Assembly: GCF_042434745.1 (NCBI RefSeq)
Contig: NZ_JBHLSS010000155.1
Source of the DNA: Azotobacter paspali
GTDB lineage: Bacteria; Pseudomonadota; Gammaproteobacteria; Pseudomonadales; Pseudomonadaceae
Strand: one strand, 5' to 3'
Length of the DNA: 64,000 bases
Of this stretch, positions 1 through 9,674 are shown one piece after another (the first letter of the stretch is position 1; each line of letters begins with the position of its first letter). The notes below the pieces were generated by a model. That model saw only the letters and a list, made by a program, of their open reading frames with translations. It ran no database searches and was not told the DNA's origin. A program made the translations under genes and the position numbers.

Positions 1-327
1 CGCCGGCAGGGCCAGCTAGAGTGTGCCCAGCAGCATCAGCAGGCCGCCCAGGGCGCAACCGGCCAGTCCGTAGACGACGCCCTGCCTGGGACCCGCGCTG
101 TCGATCACCCGGCAGGAAAAGGGATGCACCAGCAACCTGACCAGATACTGCAAGCCGATCACCAGGTCGGCGACCAGGGTGCTGAAGACCAGTTCGTGGT
201 GGATCAGCCCGGGCATGACCGCCATTGGGATGCCGATGCTCATGAAGCCGAGAAAGGAGAAGCAGGCGCTGGAGAGGATCTGCGGGTTTTCGCTCCGTAC
301 GGGGGCTGTGGCGTGCGTGCGGGACAT
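1..327 (-). pseudogene. MFS transporter (YhhS/UPF0226-like), interrupted by a stop codon; runs off window edge
   Basis: The N-terminal 103 residues match the start of YhhS-type major facilitator transporters: a first membrane helix, an IGIPMAVMPG segment, then the second helix with GLQYL. The reading frame meets a TAG at 16-18, but the same frame continues beyond it with plausible transporter sequence (LALPA) up to the window edge. The loop normally reading like RPxAGR after helix 2 is here HPFSCR, so the conserved motif A region is also degraded. Both points suggest an inactivated gene. A single-base sequencing error making the stop cannot be excluded, and the rest of the gene lies outside the window. 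Confidence 0.6.
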
Positions 328-486
328 GACGGGTTCTGGTCAGGAGAGGTGTGTCATCAGATAACTATCTTCACGAGGGTGCAACCCGCGCACATGATGC
401 GCTCCTGGGGCGGCGCTGGAAGCGGCGACGCTGCGTTGCAGAGGGAAATCCTGTGCGCCCGTCGCTCGACGGGCGGGAGCCGCGCT

Positions 487-765
487 TCAGTCGCGGTAGA
501 ACACCTGCACCAGGTGATAGCCGAACTGCGACTTCAGCGGGCCATGGATCTCGCGTAGGGCCTTCCGGAAGATCACCTGATCGATCGGGCGCACCAACTG
601 CCCCGGACGGATCTCGCCGAGATCGCCGCCACGCTTGCCGGAGGGGCAGAGCGAATGGCGGCGCGCAAGCCGGGCGAAGTCCTCGCCCTCGGCCAGGCGT
701 TGTTTCAGCCGCGCGGCCTCGGCTTCGCTGGCGAGCAGAATGTGACGTGCCATCGCCTTGGCCAT
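487..765 (-). CDS. ppiC: Small parvulin-type peptidyl-prolyl cis-trans isomerase
   Basis: This 92-residue protein is a single stand-alone parvulin domain, the usual length for PpiC. It starts MAKAMARHILLA, has the GEDFARLARRHSLCPSGKRGGDLG core and ends with the typical HGPLKSQFGYHLVQV strand. There is no signal peptide, so it should be cytoplasmic. It catalyses cis-trans isomerisation of peptide bonds before proline and assists folding. The gene is monocistronic here; the flanking MFS gene on the same strand is broken. A TTGATTGATTTATAAT-like stretch about 75 bases upstream could be its promoter region but faces the other way, so I do not assign it. Confidence 0.93.
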   Translation of the reverse strand: MAKAMARHILLASEAEAARLKQRLAEGEDFARLARRHSLCPSGKRGGDLGEIRPGQLVRPIDQVIFRKALREIHGPLKSQFGYHLVQVFYRD

Positions 766-939
766 GGAAGGAGTCCTCGACTTGGAAGTATGCGCATTGT
801 GCCAGATCGCAAGGGGACTGGAGTGCTTTGGAGCGGTTCTGCAATTGATTGATTTATAATGGTTTACTGTTCGACGAGCGCATATCCATGGAAATTCGTT
901 CGATGCTGCGGGCCTGGTCGGCCGGAACGTTTCGGACCT

Positions 940-1068
940 TTACCCGTCCACCGGTGCGCCTCCCCGGCGAAACTCGATGGCGCGCTCGATGCGCTCCCGG
1001 AGGTGCCGCAGCCGGGCGACTTGGGTCGTCGAGGGGCGCCGACGCGATGCTTCCGGTTCGCGCTCCAT
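940..1068 (-). CDS. Small basic protein of 42 residues, unknown function
   Basis: A short reading frame starts MEREPEASRRRPSTTQVARL, continues with an arginine-rich amphipathic stretch (RHLRERIERAIEFRR) and ends GGAPVDG. It has a plausible helix and strong charge bias. Its ATG overlaps the TGA that ends the shifted frame of the upstream phosphate-binding/OmpA gene (TGATG at 1066-1070), so translation could be coupled if that longer frame is used. No domain is recognised. I see no clear ribosome binding site of its own. It may be a real small gene or a chance frame in GC-rich DNA. Confidence 0.35.
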   Translation of the reverse strand: MEREPEASRRRPSTTQVARLRHLRERIERAIEFRRGGAPVDG

Positions 1069-1125
1069 CACTGAGTAAGTCCGCTGCTTGCCGGCAAGCG
1101 GCGAAGAGCTTGAAAGGGGCGGGTT

Positions 1126-2504
1126 TCAATGCACCCAGACCTCGACCCGGCGGTTCTTGATCCGGCCCCTTCCTCGCTGCCGTTGTCCGCCACCGATAGG
1201 GCGTCGCCGAGTCCGACGATCTCGCGGAAGGTCGCGCCGCCCTTGGCCAGTTCGCGGCGCACCGCCAGCGCTGGCAATTTCGACAGCAGAGTGCTGCGCT
1301 CCGGGTCCTGCTTGGGATCGCCGAAGCCGACCAGCGCCAACGAATTTTCCAGCTTGCCGTGCTCGCGCAGGTAGGCGAGTACGCGCTCGACATCGCGAAG
1401 TGCCTTGTTGTCGAGCAGGGCGCTGCCTTCCTGGAAGCGGAAGTTCACCGACAGGCGCCGCGCCTGGCGGGCCAGTTGCTGGTAGGCCGGTGGCATGTCG
1501 GCATGGGGAGCGATGCGCACCGCCTGCACTTTCTGCGCGACGAAGCCGTTTTGCTCGACCAGTTCCTGTCCGCGCGGGCTCTGGGCAAATTCGATCAGGG
1601 CCCGGCTCCAGGCGTTGGGCTGCCGCGGCCGCTCATAGAGGAACAGGCGGCGCGACAAGGGGTAGTCCGCGGTGGCGACCAGCGCGGGCTCGGGCGGTAT
1701 CGGCCGGGATTCGCCGGCGGAGATCGCCAGGGCTCTGGCCTCGCGCACGTAGGGCAGGCCGATGAAGCCGATGCCGGCCGGGTCCCGGCTGACCGAGGCG
1801 GACAACTCGGCGCTCGATTCGAAGCGCCGGGCGTTGGCATCGAGCGTCTTGCCCCAGGGCTTGAGTACCAGTTCGTGGAAGGTGTCGAAGGTGCCCGAGC
1901 GGGCGTCGCGGGCGTACAGGCGAATAGGGCCGCCGCGTCCACCGAGCGTTTCCCAGGTTTTCACTTCGCCAGCGAACACCTGGGCCACCTGTTCGAGGCC
2001 GAGGACGCGCAGCGAGTTGTCCGGGTGGAGGATAACCGCCAGGCCGTCGATAGCGATCACCTGTTCGGCTTGTGGACCGCGCATGTCGCCCAGGGCCGCC
2101 AGCGCGGCGGCCTCGCTGTCCTTGATCGGCCGCGAGGAGGCGGCGATATCGGCGCTGCCGTCGCGCAGGGCGGTGAAGCCGGTGCCGGAACCATGGGCGC
2201 TGATCTGTGCCTGCAGAAGCCGGCCCTGGGCATCCAGGCCCAGCACGCGCCGTTCGTTCGGCGATCCGCTGTCCTCGATGCGCACTTCGCGCAGGCCTTG
2301 CTGTTCGAACAGGCCGGCGACCAGAGCCGGGCCGAGTTCAGCGCCGATGGTGTTGGAGCCCTGGATGCGCAACACGGGAGCTTGCCCGACAGGTACCGGC
2401 TGGGCCGCCGCCATATCCCACGGCAGGCACCAGAGCAGGACGAGCAGCGAAAAGAGGAGCGGGATTCGCGAAAGGCGGGTGGACGGAGGCAGGGCGCGCA
2501 ACAT
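1126..2504 (-). CDS. Phosphate-binding (PstS-like) / OmpA C-terminal fusion protein, frameshifted near its end
   Basis: A signal peptide (about residues 1-34) is followed by a PstS-like periplasmic binding domain (GSNTIG, SGSGTGF-like HGSGTGFTAL, ARDARSGTFDTF) to about residue 325 and an OmpA-type peptidoglycan-binding domain from about residue 350 (VNFRFQEGSALLD). The family is known in pseudomonads and probably binds phosphate or a related anion at the cell wall. The ATG has an AAGGAG site nine to ten bases upstream. Near the end the frame changes: the conserved OmpA ending NRRVEVWVH followed by TGA at 1126-1128 is present in a different frame from the rest, with the shift around 1160-1172. 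As read without correction, the protein instead runs on to 1068 with an unrelated 32-residue tail. Confidence 0.8.
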
Positions 2505-2638
2505 GGGCTGGGCAACTCCTTGCTACTTCCGGTGGGCGGATCGCGCGAGAATAAGTCCGTTCGGTTGCACTTGTATGACAATTGGTGGACGACGCGGACC
2601 GGCATGCCCGGCTGCGAGGCCGTTCGCGTCCGCGCTTG

Positions 2639-3451
2639 TCAGTCGAGTTCCAGCCAGATCGGCGCGTGGTCGGAGGGCTTGTCCATGGCGCGTAGCTCGT
2701 AGTCCACGTCGGCCGCGCGTAGGCGCGGGCGCAGGGCGCGGGAAGTCAGGATCAGGTCGATGCGCAGGCCGCGCCGGGGATCGTCCTCAAAACCGCGGCT
2801 ACGGTAGTCGAACCAACTGAAGCGGTCGCAGGTCTGCGGGTGCAGTTCGCGGAAGCTGTCCTGCAGGCCCCAATCCTTGAGCCGGGCCATCCATTCGCGT
2901 TCTTCCGGCAGGAAGCTGCATTTGCCGGTGCGCAGCCAGCGCCTAGCGTTCTCTGCGCCGATGCCGATGTCGCTGTCCTCAGGGGCGATGTTGAAATCGC
3001 CCATCAGCGCCAGGGGCTGGCCTGGATCGAAGCGGCTTTCCAACAGGGCCTGCAGGTCGGCATAAAAGCGCGTCTTGGCGGGAAACTTCAGCGGATGGGC
3101 GCGGCTTTCGCCCTGCGGGAAGTAGCCGTTCATCACGGTGACCGGCTGCCCGGCGGCGTCGGCGTAGACGCCCCAGATGAAGCGCTTCTGCGAGTCCTCG
3201 CCGTCGTCGGGAAAGCCCTTCTGCACTTCCAGCGGCGGCTGCCGGGAGAGTAGGGCGACCCCGTAGTGGCCCTTCTGCCCGTGGTAGTGCACGTGGTAGC
3301 CCAGTTCCCCGATCCGCTCGAACGGGAATTGCTCGTCGGCGACCTTGGTCTCCTGCAAGCCGATCACATCCGGCCGATGCTTGTCGATGAGCGCCGAGAG
3401 CTGATGCGGGCGGGCGCGCAGGCCGTTGATATTGAAGGAGACGATCTTCAT
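2639..3451 (-). CDS. xthA: Exodeoxyribonuclease III
   Basis: The 270-residue product is a full-length ExoIII-type AP endonuclease / 3'-5' exonuclease acting in base excision repair. Visible catalytic landmarks are N7 in FNINGLR, E34 in LQETK, Y110 in MNGYFPQGES, D152 and N154 in GDFNIAPEDSDI, and the C-terminal SDHAPI with D261/H262. It would cut 5' of abasic sites and trim 3' blocked ends using Mg2+. It is a single gene, convergent with nothing nearby and divergent from the GNAT gene to the right. The start MKIVSFNING is the family start. Confidence 0.97.
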   Translation of the reverse strand: MKIVSFNINGLRARPHQLSALIDKHRPDVIGLQETKVADEQFPFERIGELGYHVHYHGQKGHYGVALLSRQPPLEVQKGFPDDGEDSQKRFIWGVYADAAGQPVTVMNGYFPQGESRAHPLKFPAKTRFYADLQALLESRFDPGQPLALMGDFNIAPEDSDIGIGAENARRWLRTGKCSFLPEEREWMARLKDWGLQDSFRELHPQTCDRFSWFDYRSRGFEDDPRRGLRIDLILTSRALRPRLRAADVDYELRAMDKPSDHAPIWLELD

Positions 3452-3586
3452 GGGAGCTGCCGGTTCGAAGCGGGGGAGCCATGCTAGCCGATCGATGCCG
3501 CGGCAGGCCAGCCGCCTGGCGGCCAGCGGGGGCCGGTGCTAACGTGCTCGGAAGGGGAAACGAACCGCTGCCAGGAGGCCCTGCCC

Positions 3587-4180
3587 ATGACCGCGTCTGC
3601 CGAAGTCCGCCTTATTGACGAGGGCTATCTGCGCGAGTCCTGCTCGCTGCTTTACCAGGCTCATCGTTATACGCCGACTTTCGCCTACCTTTTCGAGTCC
3701 GACCGCCCCGGCTACGAACAGCGGGTGCGGGCCGTCGTGCGCGAACTGCTCGGCGAGCGGCTGATCGGCGCGGCGCTGATCTCCCGGCCGCAACGCCGCC
3801 TGGAAATCACCGAAAGCTGGAGCTGGCGGATGCGCATGCTGCTCACCGCCGGCTTCCGTTGTACCCGGCGTTACTTGGATTATCACGAGGCGGTGATCGC
3901 CTGCCTGCCACCGGGTGCCTATCACATCCTGCCTTTGATCGGCGTGCGCCCGAAGTTCCAGGGCCGGCACTACGGCGAGCAATTGCTCGGGGTTTTGCAC
4001 CGCTGGTGCGCCGTGGACAGCAACTCCCGCGGCATAGTGCTCGACACCGGCGACCCGCACCATCTGGATTTCCTGCATCGCCAGGGTTACCAGGAGGTCG
4101 GCCAGGTCGAGCTGGGCCCGGTGCGCGAGTACATCCTGATCCATCCCAATCCGCAGCCGCTGAGGGAAGCGGGCATCTGA
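3587..4180 (+). CDS. GNAT-family N-acetyltransferase
   Basis: This 197-residue protein has the GNAT fold: an acceptor-side N-terminal half with a LYQAHRYTPTFAYLFE segment, then the acetyl-CoA loop region LIGVRPKFQGRHYGEQLLGVLHRWC (arginine/glycine turn QGRHYG) and a C-terminal strand with HLDFLHRQGYQEVG. The frame is open upstream to 3536, but the ATG at 3587 is chosen because CAGGAGG lies nine bases before it. The substrate is not evident. It sits between xthA and tamA on the + strand, and nothing in the context shows its acceptor. Confidence 0.8.
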   Translation: MTASAEVRLIDEGYLRESCSLLYQAHRYTPTFAYLFESDRPGYEQRVRAVVRELLGERLIGAALISRPQRRLEITESWSWRMRMLLTAGFRCTRRYLDYHEAVIACLPPGAYHILPLIGVRPKFQGRHYGEQLLGVLHRWCAVDSNSRGIVLDTGDPHHLDFLHRQGYQEVGQVELGPVREYILIHPNPQPLREAGI

Positions 4181-4254
4181 TCGTCATGCGCATCGTGTAA
4201 ACCTTCGGTAGGCGTGGTCGGAGCATTCGAATAGTCGTGCTAGCATTCGCGGCC

Positions 4255-5979
4255 ATGAGAGCTTCAATCCATACAGGGACGTTCCTGGGGCTTCTGTTCT
4301 GGGGCTCCGTGGTGTTCGCTCAGGATCGGCTGGAAGTGCGGGTCGAGCCGGCCAAAGCTAGCTTGAAAGAGAATATCGAGGGCTATATCGGCGACCTCGG
4401 CGAACGCGACGAACAAACCCTGCGCCGCCTCGCCCCGGCCCTTGAGGAACAGGCCCGCAGCGCTGCCGAGGCGCTGGGCTTCTACCATGCGAGGATTTCC
4501 AGCGAGGTTCGTCCCGGCGCTTCGCCGACCCTCGTTTTGCGAGTGGTTCCCGGCGAACCGGTGCGCCTGCGCCGCGTGGAGATCCGCATCGAGGGACCGG
4601 CGGCGCGGCTCGAAGCCTTCCGCGTGCCGCAAAGTTCCCGTTTAAGGCCCGGCGCCCAGCTCAACCATGGGCGCTACGAGAGCGCCAAAAGTAGCATCAA
4701 GAGCCAGGCGTCGCGCCTGGGGTTCTTTTCCGGGCACTTCACCCGCCAGCACCTGTTCATCGATCCGGCCGCCAATGTCGCCGATATCGAACTGGTCTAT
4801 GCCAGCGGGCCGCGCTACCGGCTGGGAGAGGTGACCTTCCAGGGCGAGACGCCGTTCGACGAGGCGTTCATGCGGCGCGTGGTGCCTTTCCAGGCCGGTG
4901 ACCCCTACGATTCCGGGCAGATCGCCAAACTGCAGGACAATCTCCAGACGCTCGGTTATTTCGAAGGTGTGCGGGTCGACGCCGATCCCGCCAGCATCAG
5001 CGGCGAGATGGTACCGGTGCTGGTCCATCTGCAGATGCGTAAGCCGCGCAGCTTCGGCATCGGCCTCGGCTTCTCCACCGACGTCGGCCCGCGCGGTCGG
5101 GCCAACTGGACGCGCCACTGGGCCAATCCCCAAGGGCACAGCTATGGCGTGGAAATGGAACTGTCGCAGCCGAAACAGAACATCGGTCTCTGGTACGACA
5201 TCCCTCTCGATCCGCCGATGACCGACAAGCTGCGCTTCGTCGGCGGCTACCAGTACGAGGAACTGGCCGATACCGATACCCTCAGCCGTCTACTCAAGGT
5301 CGGCCCGGAGTGGCACCGGCGGCTGGACAATGACTGGCAGCAAATCTTCTCGCTGAAATGGCAGCGCGAAGAGTTCCGCTACGGCGACGACAGCGGCCTG
5401 AGCAATCTGCTATTGCCGGGCGTGGCCTATTCCTACCTGGAGAGCGACCATCCCCTCGACCCGAGCCGCGGCTACCGCCTGCAGGTGGAGATGGCCGCGG
5501 CCAGCGAAGCCCTGTTGTCGGACGCCAACCTGATCTACAGCTCGATCATGCTCAAGGGCCTGACCACTCTGGCGGGGCGGCACCGTCTGCTCGGTCGGCT
5601 GCAGTTCGGCGGCAACTTCACCGACGAATACACCACGGTGCCGCCGTCGCTGCGTTTCTTCGCCGGCGGCGATCAGAGCGTGCGTGGCTACGAGTATCAG
5701 ACGCTGTCGCCGACCAACTCCGATGGCGATCACATCGGCGGTCGTTACATGATCGCCAGCAGCCTGGAATACCAGTACGAACTGCGCGACAAGTGGCGGG
5801 TCGCCACCTTCGTCGACCAGGGCAACGCCTTCAACTCCAAAAGTTCGCCGAGTCTCAAGACCAGTGCGGGCTTCGGCGTGCGCTGGGTATCGCCGGTCGG
5901 TCCGCTGCGGGTCGACCTGGCCCACGGAATCGACGACGGCAGCTTCCGTCTGCACTTCTCCATGGGGCCGGAACTATGA
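4255..5979 (+). CDS. tamA: Translocation and assembly module outer membrane protein TamA
   Basis: TamA is an Omp85-family outer membrane protein that, with TamB, helps insert outer membrane proteins and move lipids. The 574-residue product has a signal peptide ending near VVFAQ (about residue 23), three POTRA domains to about residue 270 and a 16-strand barrel. The barrel holds the diagnostic VRGY motif at residues 476-479 and ends in an aromatic-rich strand HFSMGPEL. An in-frame GTG at 4237 precedes the ATG at 4255; the ATG is preferred because it gives a clean signal peptide. Its stop overlaps the tamB start by ATGA, so the two are translationally coupled. Confidence 0.93.
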   Translation: MRASIHTGTFLGLLFWGSVVFAQDRLEVRVEPAKASLKENIEGYIGDLGERDEQTLRRLAPALEEQARSAAEALGFYHARISSEVRPGASPTLVLRVVPGEPVRLRRVEIRIEGPAARLEAFRVPQSSRLRPGAQLNHGRYESAKSSIKSQASRLGFFSGHFTRQHLFIDPAANVADIELVYASGPRYRLGEVTFQGETPFDEAFMRRVVPFQAGDPYDSGQIAKLQDNLQTLGYFEGVRVDADPASISGEMVPVLVHLQMRKPRSFGIGLGFSTDVGPRGRANWTRHWANPQGHSYGVEMELSQPKQNIGLWYDIPLDPPMTDKLRFVGGYQYEELADTDTLSRLLKVGPEWHRRLDNDWQQIFSLKWQREEFRYGDDSGLSNLLLPGVAYSYLESDHPLDPSRGYRLQVEMAAASEALLSDANLIYSSIMLKGLTTLAGRHRLLGRLQFGGNFTDEYTTVPPSLRFFAGGDQSVRGYEYQTLSPTNSDGDHIGGRYMIASSLEYQYELRDKWRVATFVDQGNAFNSKSSPSLKTSAGFGVRWVSPVGPLRVDLAHGIDDGSFRLHFSMGPEL

Positions 5980-8900
5980 GAAGCCTGAGACTGGCACTGT
6001 ACGGCCTGCTGACGGGACTGGCGCTGCTGCTGGCCACGCTGGCCCTGCTGCTCGGCACGGGCGTGGGCAGCCGCTGGCTGCTGGCGCGGGTGCCGGGACT
6101 GCAGGTGGAAGCGTTTTCCGGGCGTCTCGCCGGTACCTGGCGGGCTGAACGGCTGGATTGGCGCCAGGACGGGCGGAGCGTGGCACTGAGCGCTGTCGAA
6201 TTCGTCTGGCGCCCGAGTTGCCTGCTGGGGCTGAGCCTGTGCGTGGACCGCCTGGCCGCCGGACAGGTGAGCCTGGAACTGCCGCCGGGCGAAGAGACGA
6301 CGGAAGACGACGGACCGCTGCGGTTGCCGGAACTGAAGCTGCCGCTGCGGGTCCGCCTCGGCGAGGCGCGGGCCGGCCGGCTGCTGCTGAACGGCGGCGA
6401 ACAGGCGCAAGACTTGCGGCTCGCCATGCAGTGGGACGCCGAGGGCATCCGCATCGATGCACTCGAGGCTCGCCGCGACGACCTGGGTGTGAACTTGCAG
6501 GGCCGCCTCGTCCCCACGGGTGCCTGGCTGCTGAGCGCCAGCGGCGACCTGCGCCTGCCGGCGCCGGAGGGCCAGTTCTGGACACTGGGCCTGCAAGTGG
6601 AGGGCGATCTGCAGGGCCGCTTGCATTTGCAGGCCGACAGCCAGGGTTATCTGTCCGGCCGGCTGAGCGGCGAGCTGCAACCACTCGCCGAGCGGCTCCC
6701 AGCCAGCCTGAAGCTGAGTGCCGAAGGTCTCCAAGCGATCGCCGGACTGCCGGACACCCTGCGCCTGGAACGGATCGAACTCGGTATCGATGGCGACCTG
6801 AGCGACGGCTACGTGATACAAGGCGATGCCAGCCTGCCGGGCGAGGGCGGCGCCGTGGCGCTGGCCCTGCGCGGCCGGGTGATGGCCGAGGAGGCGGAGC
6901 TTTCCAGGCTTCGCCTGGACGCCGGCGGCCAGCAACGCGTCGATTTGTCCGGCCGTCTGGCCTGGAGCCAGGGACTGGCCGGCGAGTTGCGCGTCGCCTG
7001 GCGGGATTTCCCCTGGCGGCGGCTCTACCCGGCCATCGAAGAGCCGGCGGTGAAGCTCAAACGCTTCGATGGCGAACTGTCCTACCGGGACGGTGGCTAT
7101 CTCGGCAATTTCGCGGCCAACCTCGAAGGGCCGGCCGGTCCCTTCAGCCTGGCCAGTCCGCTGAGCGGCGATCTCGCTCAACTGTATCTGCCGCAGCTCA
7201 AGCTGGTCGCCGGCCAGGGCCGGGCGGAGGGCTCGCTCGGCCTGGGTTTCGCCGACGGCATCGACTGGAACGCCGATCTGCGCCTGAGCGAATTCGATCC
7301 CGCCTACTGGCTGGCCGAGCTGAACGGCCGTCTCGGCGGGCCGCTGAAGAGCCGGGGCCGGTTCCGCGACGGCCGCCTGCAACTGGACGCCAGTATCGAT
7401 CTTTCCGGGCAGTTGCGCGGCCAGCGGACGCGCTTGCTGCTCGAGGCGAGGGGCGAGGACGCCGCTTGGGAGCTGGCCAGGCTCGACCTGGCGCTCGGCG
7501 CCAACCGCATCCAGGGCAACGGACGGCTCGACGAGCGCCTGCGCGGTCGTCTGGAACTGGCAATGCCGCAACTGGGCCAGCTCTGGCCAGGCCTGCAAGG
7601 CAGCGCCGAGGGACGCCTCGAACTCGCCGGCACGCTGGCGGCGCCGCAGGGGCGGCTCGACCTGAACGGCCGTCGACTGGGTTTGGGCGAGCAGCGTCTG
7701 GACAGCCTGGCCCTGGCCGGCAACCTCGACGCCGCCCAGCGCGGTCGCCTGACGCTGGATGTCAACGGCATTCGCCTCGGCGCCACCTCGCTGGGCCGGT
7801 TGCAGGCGCAGGGGCAGGGCGATCGGCGCACGCAAAGCTTGAGCCTCGATCTCTCCGGTCCCCAACTGGAGCTGGCGTTGGCCCTCGACGGTCGCCTGGA
7901 GGAACTGGCCAAGGGCTGGAACTGGCGCGGCCAGCTAAGCCGCGGCCAGTTGCGCAGCGGCGCCCAAGACTGGCGCCTGCAGGCGCCGGCGCGTCTTGAA
8001 CGCCTGGCCGACGGCCGGCTGAACTTCGGCGCGCATTGCTGGCGTTCCGGTCCGGCGAGTCTTTGCGGCGAGGAGCAGCGCCTGCTGCCGGAGCCCCGGC
8101 TGAACTACCGGCTGCGCGACTTCCCCCTGGACAGCTTGGCCGCCTTCCTGCCTGAGAATTTCGCCTGGCAGGGCCAGTTGAACGGCGAACTGCAGCTCGA
8201 CATGCCAGCCGCCGGGCCGCGCGGACAGGTCCGCCTGGACGCCGGCAACGGTGTGCTGCGCCTGCGCAAGCAAGGCCGCTGGCAGGACCTCCCTTATCGC
8301 GAACTGGTCCTCGACAGTCGCCTGCAGCCACGGCGCGTCGATGTCCGCCTGGCCTTCGCCGGACCGCAACTGGGCGAACTGGAGGTTCGCACGCAGATCG
8401 ACCCACGCGGCAAGGACAAGCCGATATCCGGCCAGTTCGCCCTGCGTGGGCTGAAGCTTGGGGTACTGCAGCCTTTCGCCGACCCGGTCGAGGAGCTGGA
8501 AGGCACGCTGGACGGCAGCGGTACGCTGCGCGGCAGCCTGCTGCAGCCGCAGGTCGACGGCCGTCTGGAGCTGCGCGGCGGACTGGTCGCCGGCAGCGGA
8601 TTGCCGATCCGCATCGAGAATCTCGCGCTGCAGGCGCAGATCGCCGGCGACAGTCTGCGCCTGAACGGCGGCTGGCGCAGCGGCGAGCAGGGGCGCGGCA
8701 GTCTCGACGGCACGCTCGACTGGGGCCGGGCGCTGGAGCTGGATTTGCGCATCCGCGGCAATCGCCTACCGGTGAGCGTGCAACCCTATGCCGAACTGGA
8801 GGTGGAGCCGGACCTACAGGTGCGCCTGGCCGGCGCCGCGGACGAGCGGCAACTGGCCTTGAGCGGCGCGCTGGGTGTGCCGCGCGGGGCGATCACCCTG

Positions 8901-9674
8901 CGCGAACTGCCGGCTTCCACCGTCCGGGTTTCCGGAGACGCGGTGGTGGCCGGTCGCGAGATCAAGCCGCGCCAGCAACTGGCCATGCACATGGATGTCC
9001 AGGTCGAGGTCGGTCGGGATAAGCTGACCTTCAGCGGTTTTGGCCTGAGCGCCGACCTGGCCGGACACCTGCACATCGGCGACAACCTCGATACCCGCGG
9101 CGAGCTGAGCCTAAACAACGGCCGCTACCGTGCCTACGGCCAGCGCCTGGATATCCGCCGGGCGCGCCTGCTGTTCATCGGTCCGATCGACCAGCCCTAC
9201 CTGGACATCGAGGCAATCCGCAAGGTCGACGACGTGGTGGCCGGTCTGCGGGTCGGCGGCAACGTTCTGGAGCCGCGCACCGATGTGTTCAGCGAGCCGG
9301 CGATGGGTCAGGAGCAGGCTCTCTCCTATCTACTGCTGGGCCGTGCGCCGGGCGGCAGCGACAGTGGCGACAGCAATCTGCTGGCCAGCGCCGCGCTCGG
9401 TCTCGGTCTGGCCGGCAGCTCTTCGCTCACCGGTGGCCTGGCGGAAAGTCTCGGTATCGAGCAGTTCGAGCTGGGCACCCAGGGCAGCGGCACGGACACC
9501 AGCGTGGTGGCCAGCGGCAAGCTGTCCGATCGGCTGAGCCTGATCTACGGGGTCGGCGTGTTCGAGCCGATGAACAGCATCGCCCTGCGCTATCAATTGA
9601 CCCGCCGCCTGTATCTGGAAGCGGCCAGCGGCCTGGCCAGCTCGCTGGACATCTTCTACAAGCGGGACTTCTGA
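5976..9674 (+). CDS. tamB: Translocation and assembly module inner membrane protein TamB
   Basis: TamB bridges inner membrane to TamA as a long beta-helical groove. The 1232-residue product starts with an N-terminal membrane anchor (LYGLLTGLALLLATLALLLG), continues as a very long repetitive beta-rich region and ends with the conserved DUF490 domain from about residue 900, closing on RRLYLEAASGLASSLDIFYKRDF. The open frame extends far upstream inside tamA, but the ATG at 5976 overlapping the tamA TGA is clearly the start. Strong codon bias gives long antisense open frames here (for example 5745-7865 on the minus strand); these are not genes. Confidence 0.94.
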   Translation: MRSLRLALYGLLTGLALLLATLALLLGTGVGSRWLLARVPGLQVEAFSGRLAGTWRAERLDWRQDGRSVALSAVEFVWRPSCLLGLSLCVDRLAAGQVSLELPPGEETTEDDGPLRLPELKLPLRVRLGEARAGRLLLNGGEQAQDLRLAMQWDAEGIRIDALEARRDDLGVNLQGRLVPTGAWLLSASGDLRLPAPEGQFWTLGLQVEGDLQGRLHLQADSQGYLSGRLSGELQPLAERLPASLKLSAEGLQAIAGLPDTLRLERIELGIDGDLSDGYVIQGDASLPGEGGAVALALRGRVMAEEAELSRLRLDAGGQQRVDLSGRLAWSQGLAGELRVAWRDFPWRRLYPAIEEPAVKLKRFDGELSYRDGGYLGNFAANLEGPAGPFSLASPLSGDLAQLYLPQLKLVAGQGRAEGSLGLGFADGIDWNADLRLSEFDPAYWLAELNGRLGGPLKSRGRFRDGRLQLDASIDLSGQLRGQRTRLLLEARGEDAAWELARLDLALGANRIQGNGRLDERLRGRLELAMPQLGQLWPGLQGSAEGRLELAGTLAAPQGRLDLNGRRLGLGEQRLDSLALAGNLDAAQRGRLTLDVNGIRLGATSLGRLQAQGQGDRRTQSLSLDLSGPQLELALALDGRLEELAKGWNWRGQLSRGQLRSGAQDWRLQAPARLERLADGRLNFGAHCWRSGPASLCGEEQRLLPEPRLNYRLRDFPLDSLAAFLPENFAWQGQLNGELQLDMPAAGPRGQVRLDAGNGVLRLRKQGRWQDLPYRELVLDSRLQPRRVDVRLAFAGPQLGELEVRTQIDPRGKDKPISGQFALRGLKLGVLQPFADPVEELEGTLDGSGTLRGSLLQPQVDGRLELRGGLVAGSGLPIRIENLALQAQIAGDSLRLNGGWRSGEQGRGSLDGTLDWGRALELDLRIRGNRLPVSVQPYAELEVEPDLQVRLAGAADERQLALSGALGVPRGAITLRELPASTVRVSGDAVVAGREIKPRQQLAMHMDVQVEVGRDKLTFSGFGLSADLAGHLHIGDNLDTRGELSLNNGRYRAYGQRLDIRRARLLFIGPIDQPYLDIEAIRKVDDVVAGLRVGGNVLEPRTDVFSEPAMGQEQALSYLLLGRAPGGSDSGDSNLLASAALGLGLAGSSSLTGGLAESLGIEQFELGTQGSGTDTSVVASGKLSDRLSLIYGVGVFEPMNSIALRYQLTRRLYLEAASGLASSLDIFYKRDF

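Noticed and set aside
1359..2702. 447-codon + strand frame opposite the phosphate-binding fusion
   Set aside because: It is antisense to a well-supported gene, its translation has no recognisable domain, and it is explained by GC codon bias.
5745..7865. 706-codon open frame antisense to tamA/tamB
   Set aside because: It mirrors the codon bias of tamB, has no domain features (glutamine/alanine-rich low-complexity translation) and no ribosome site.
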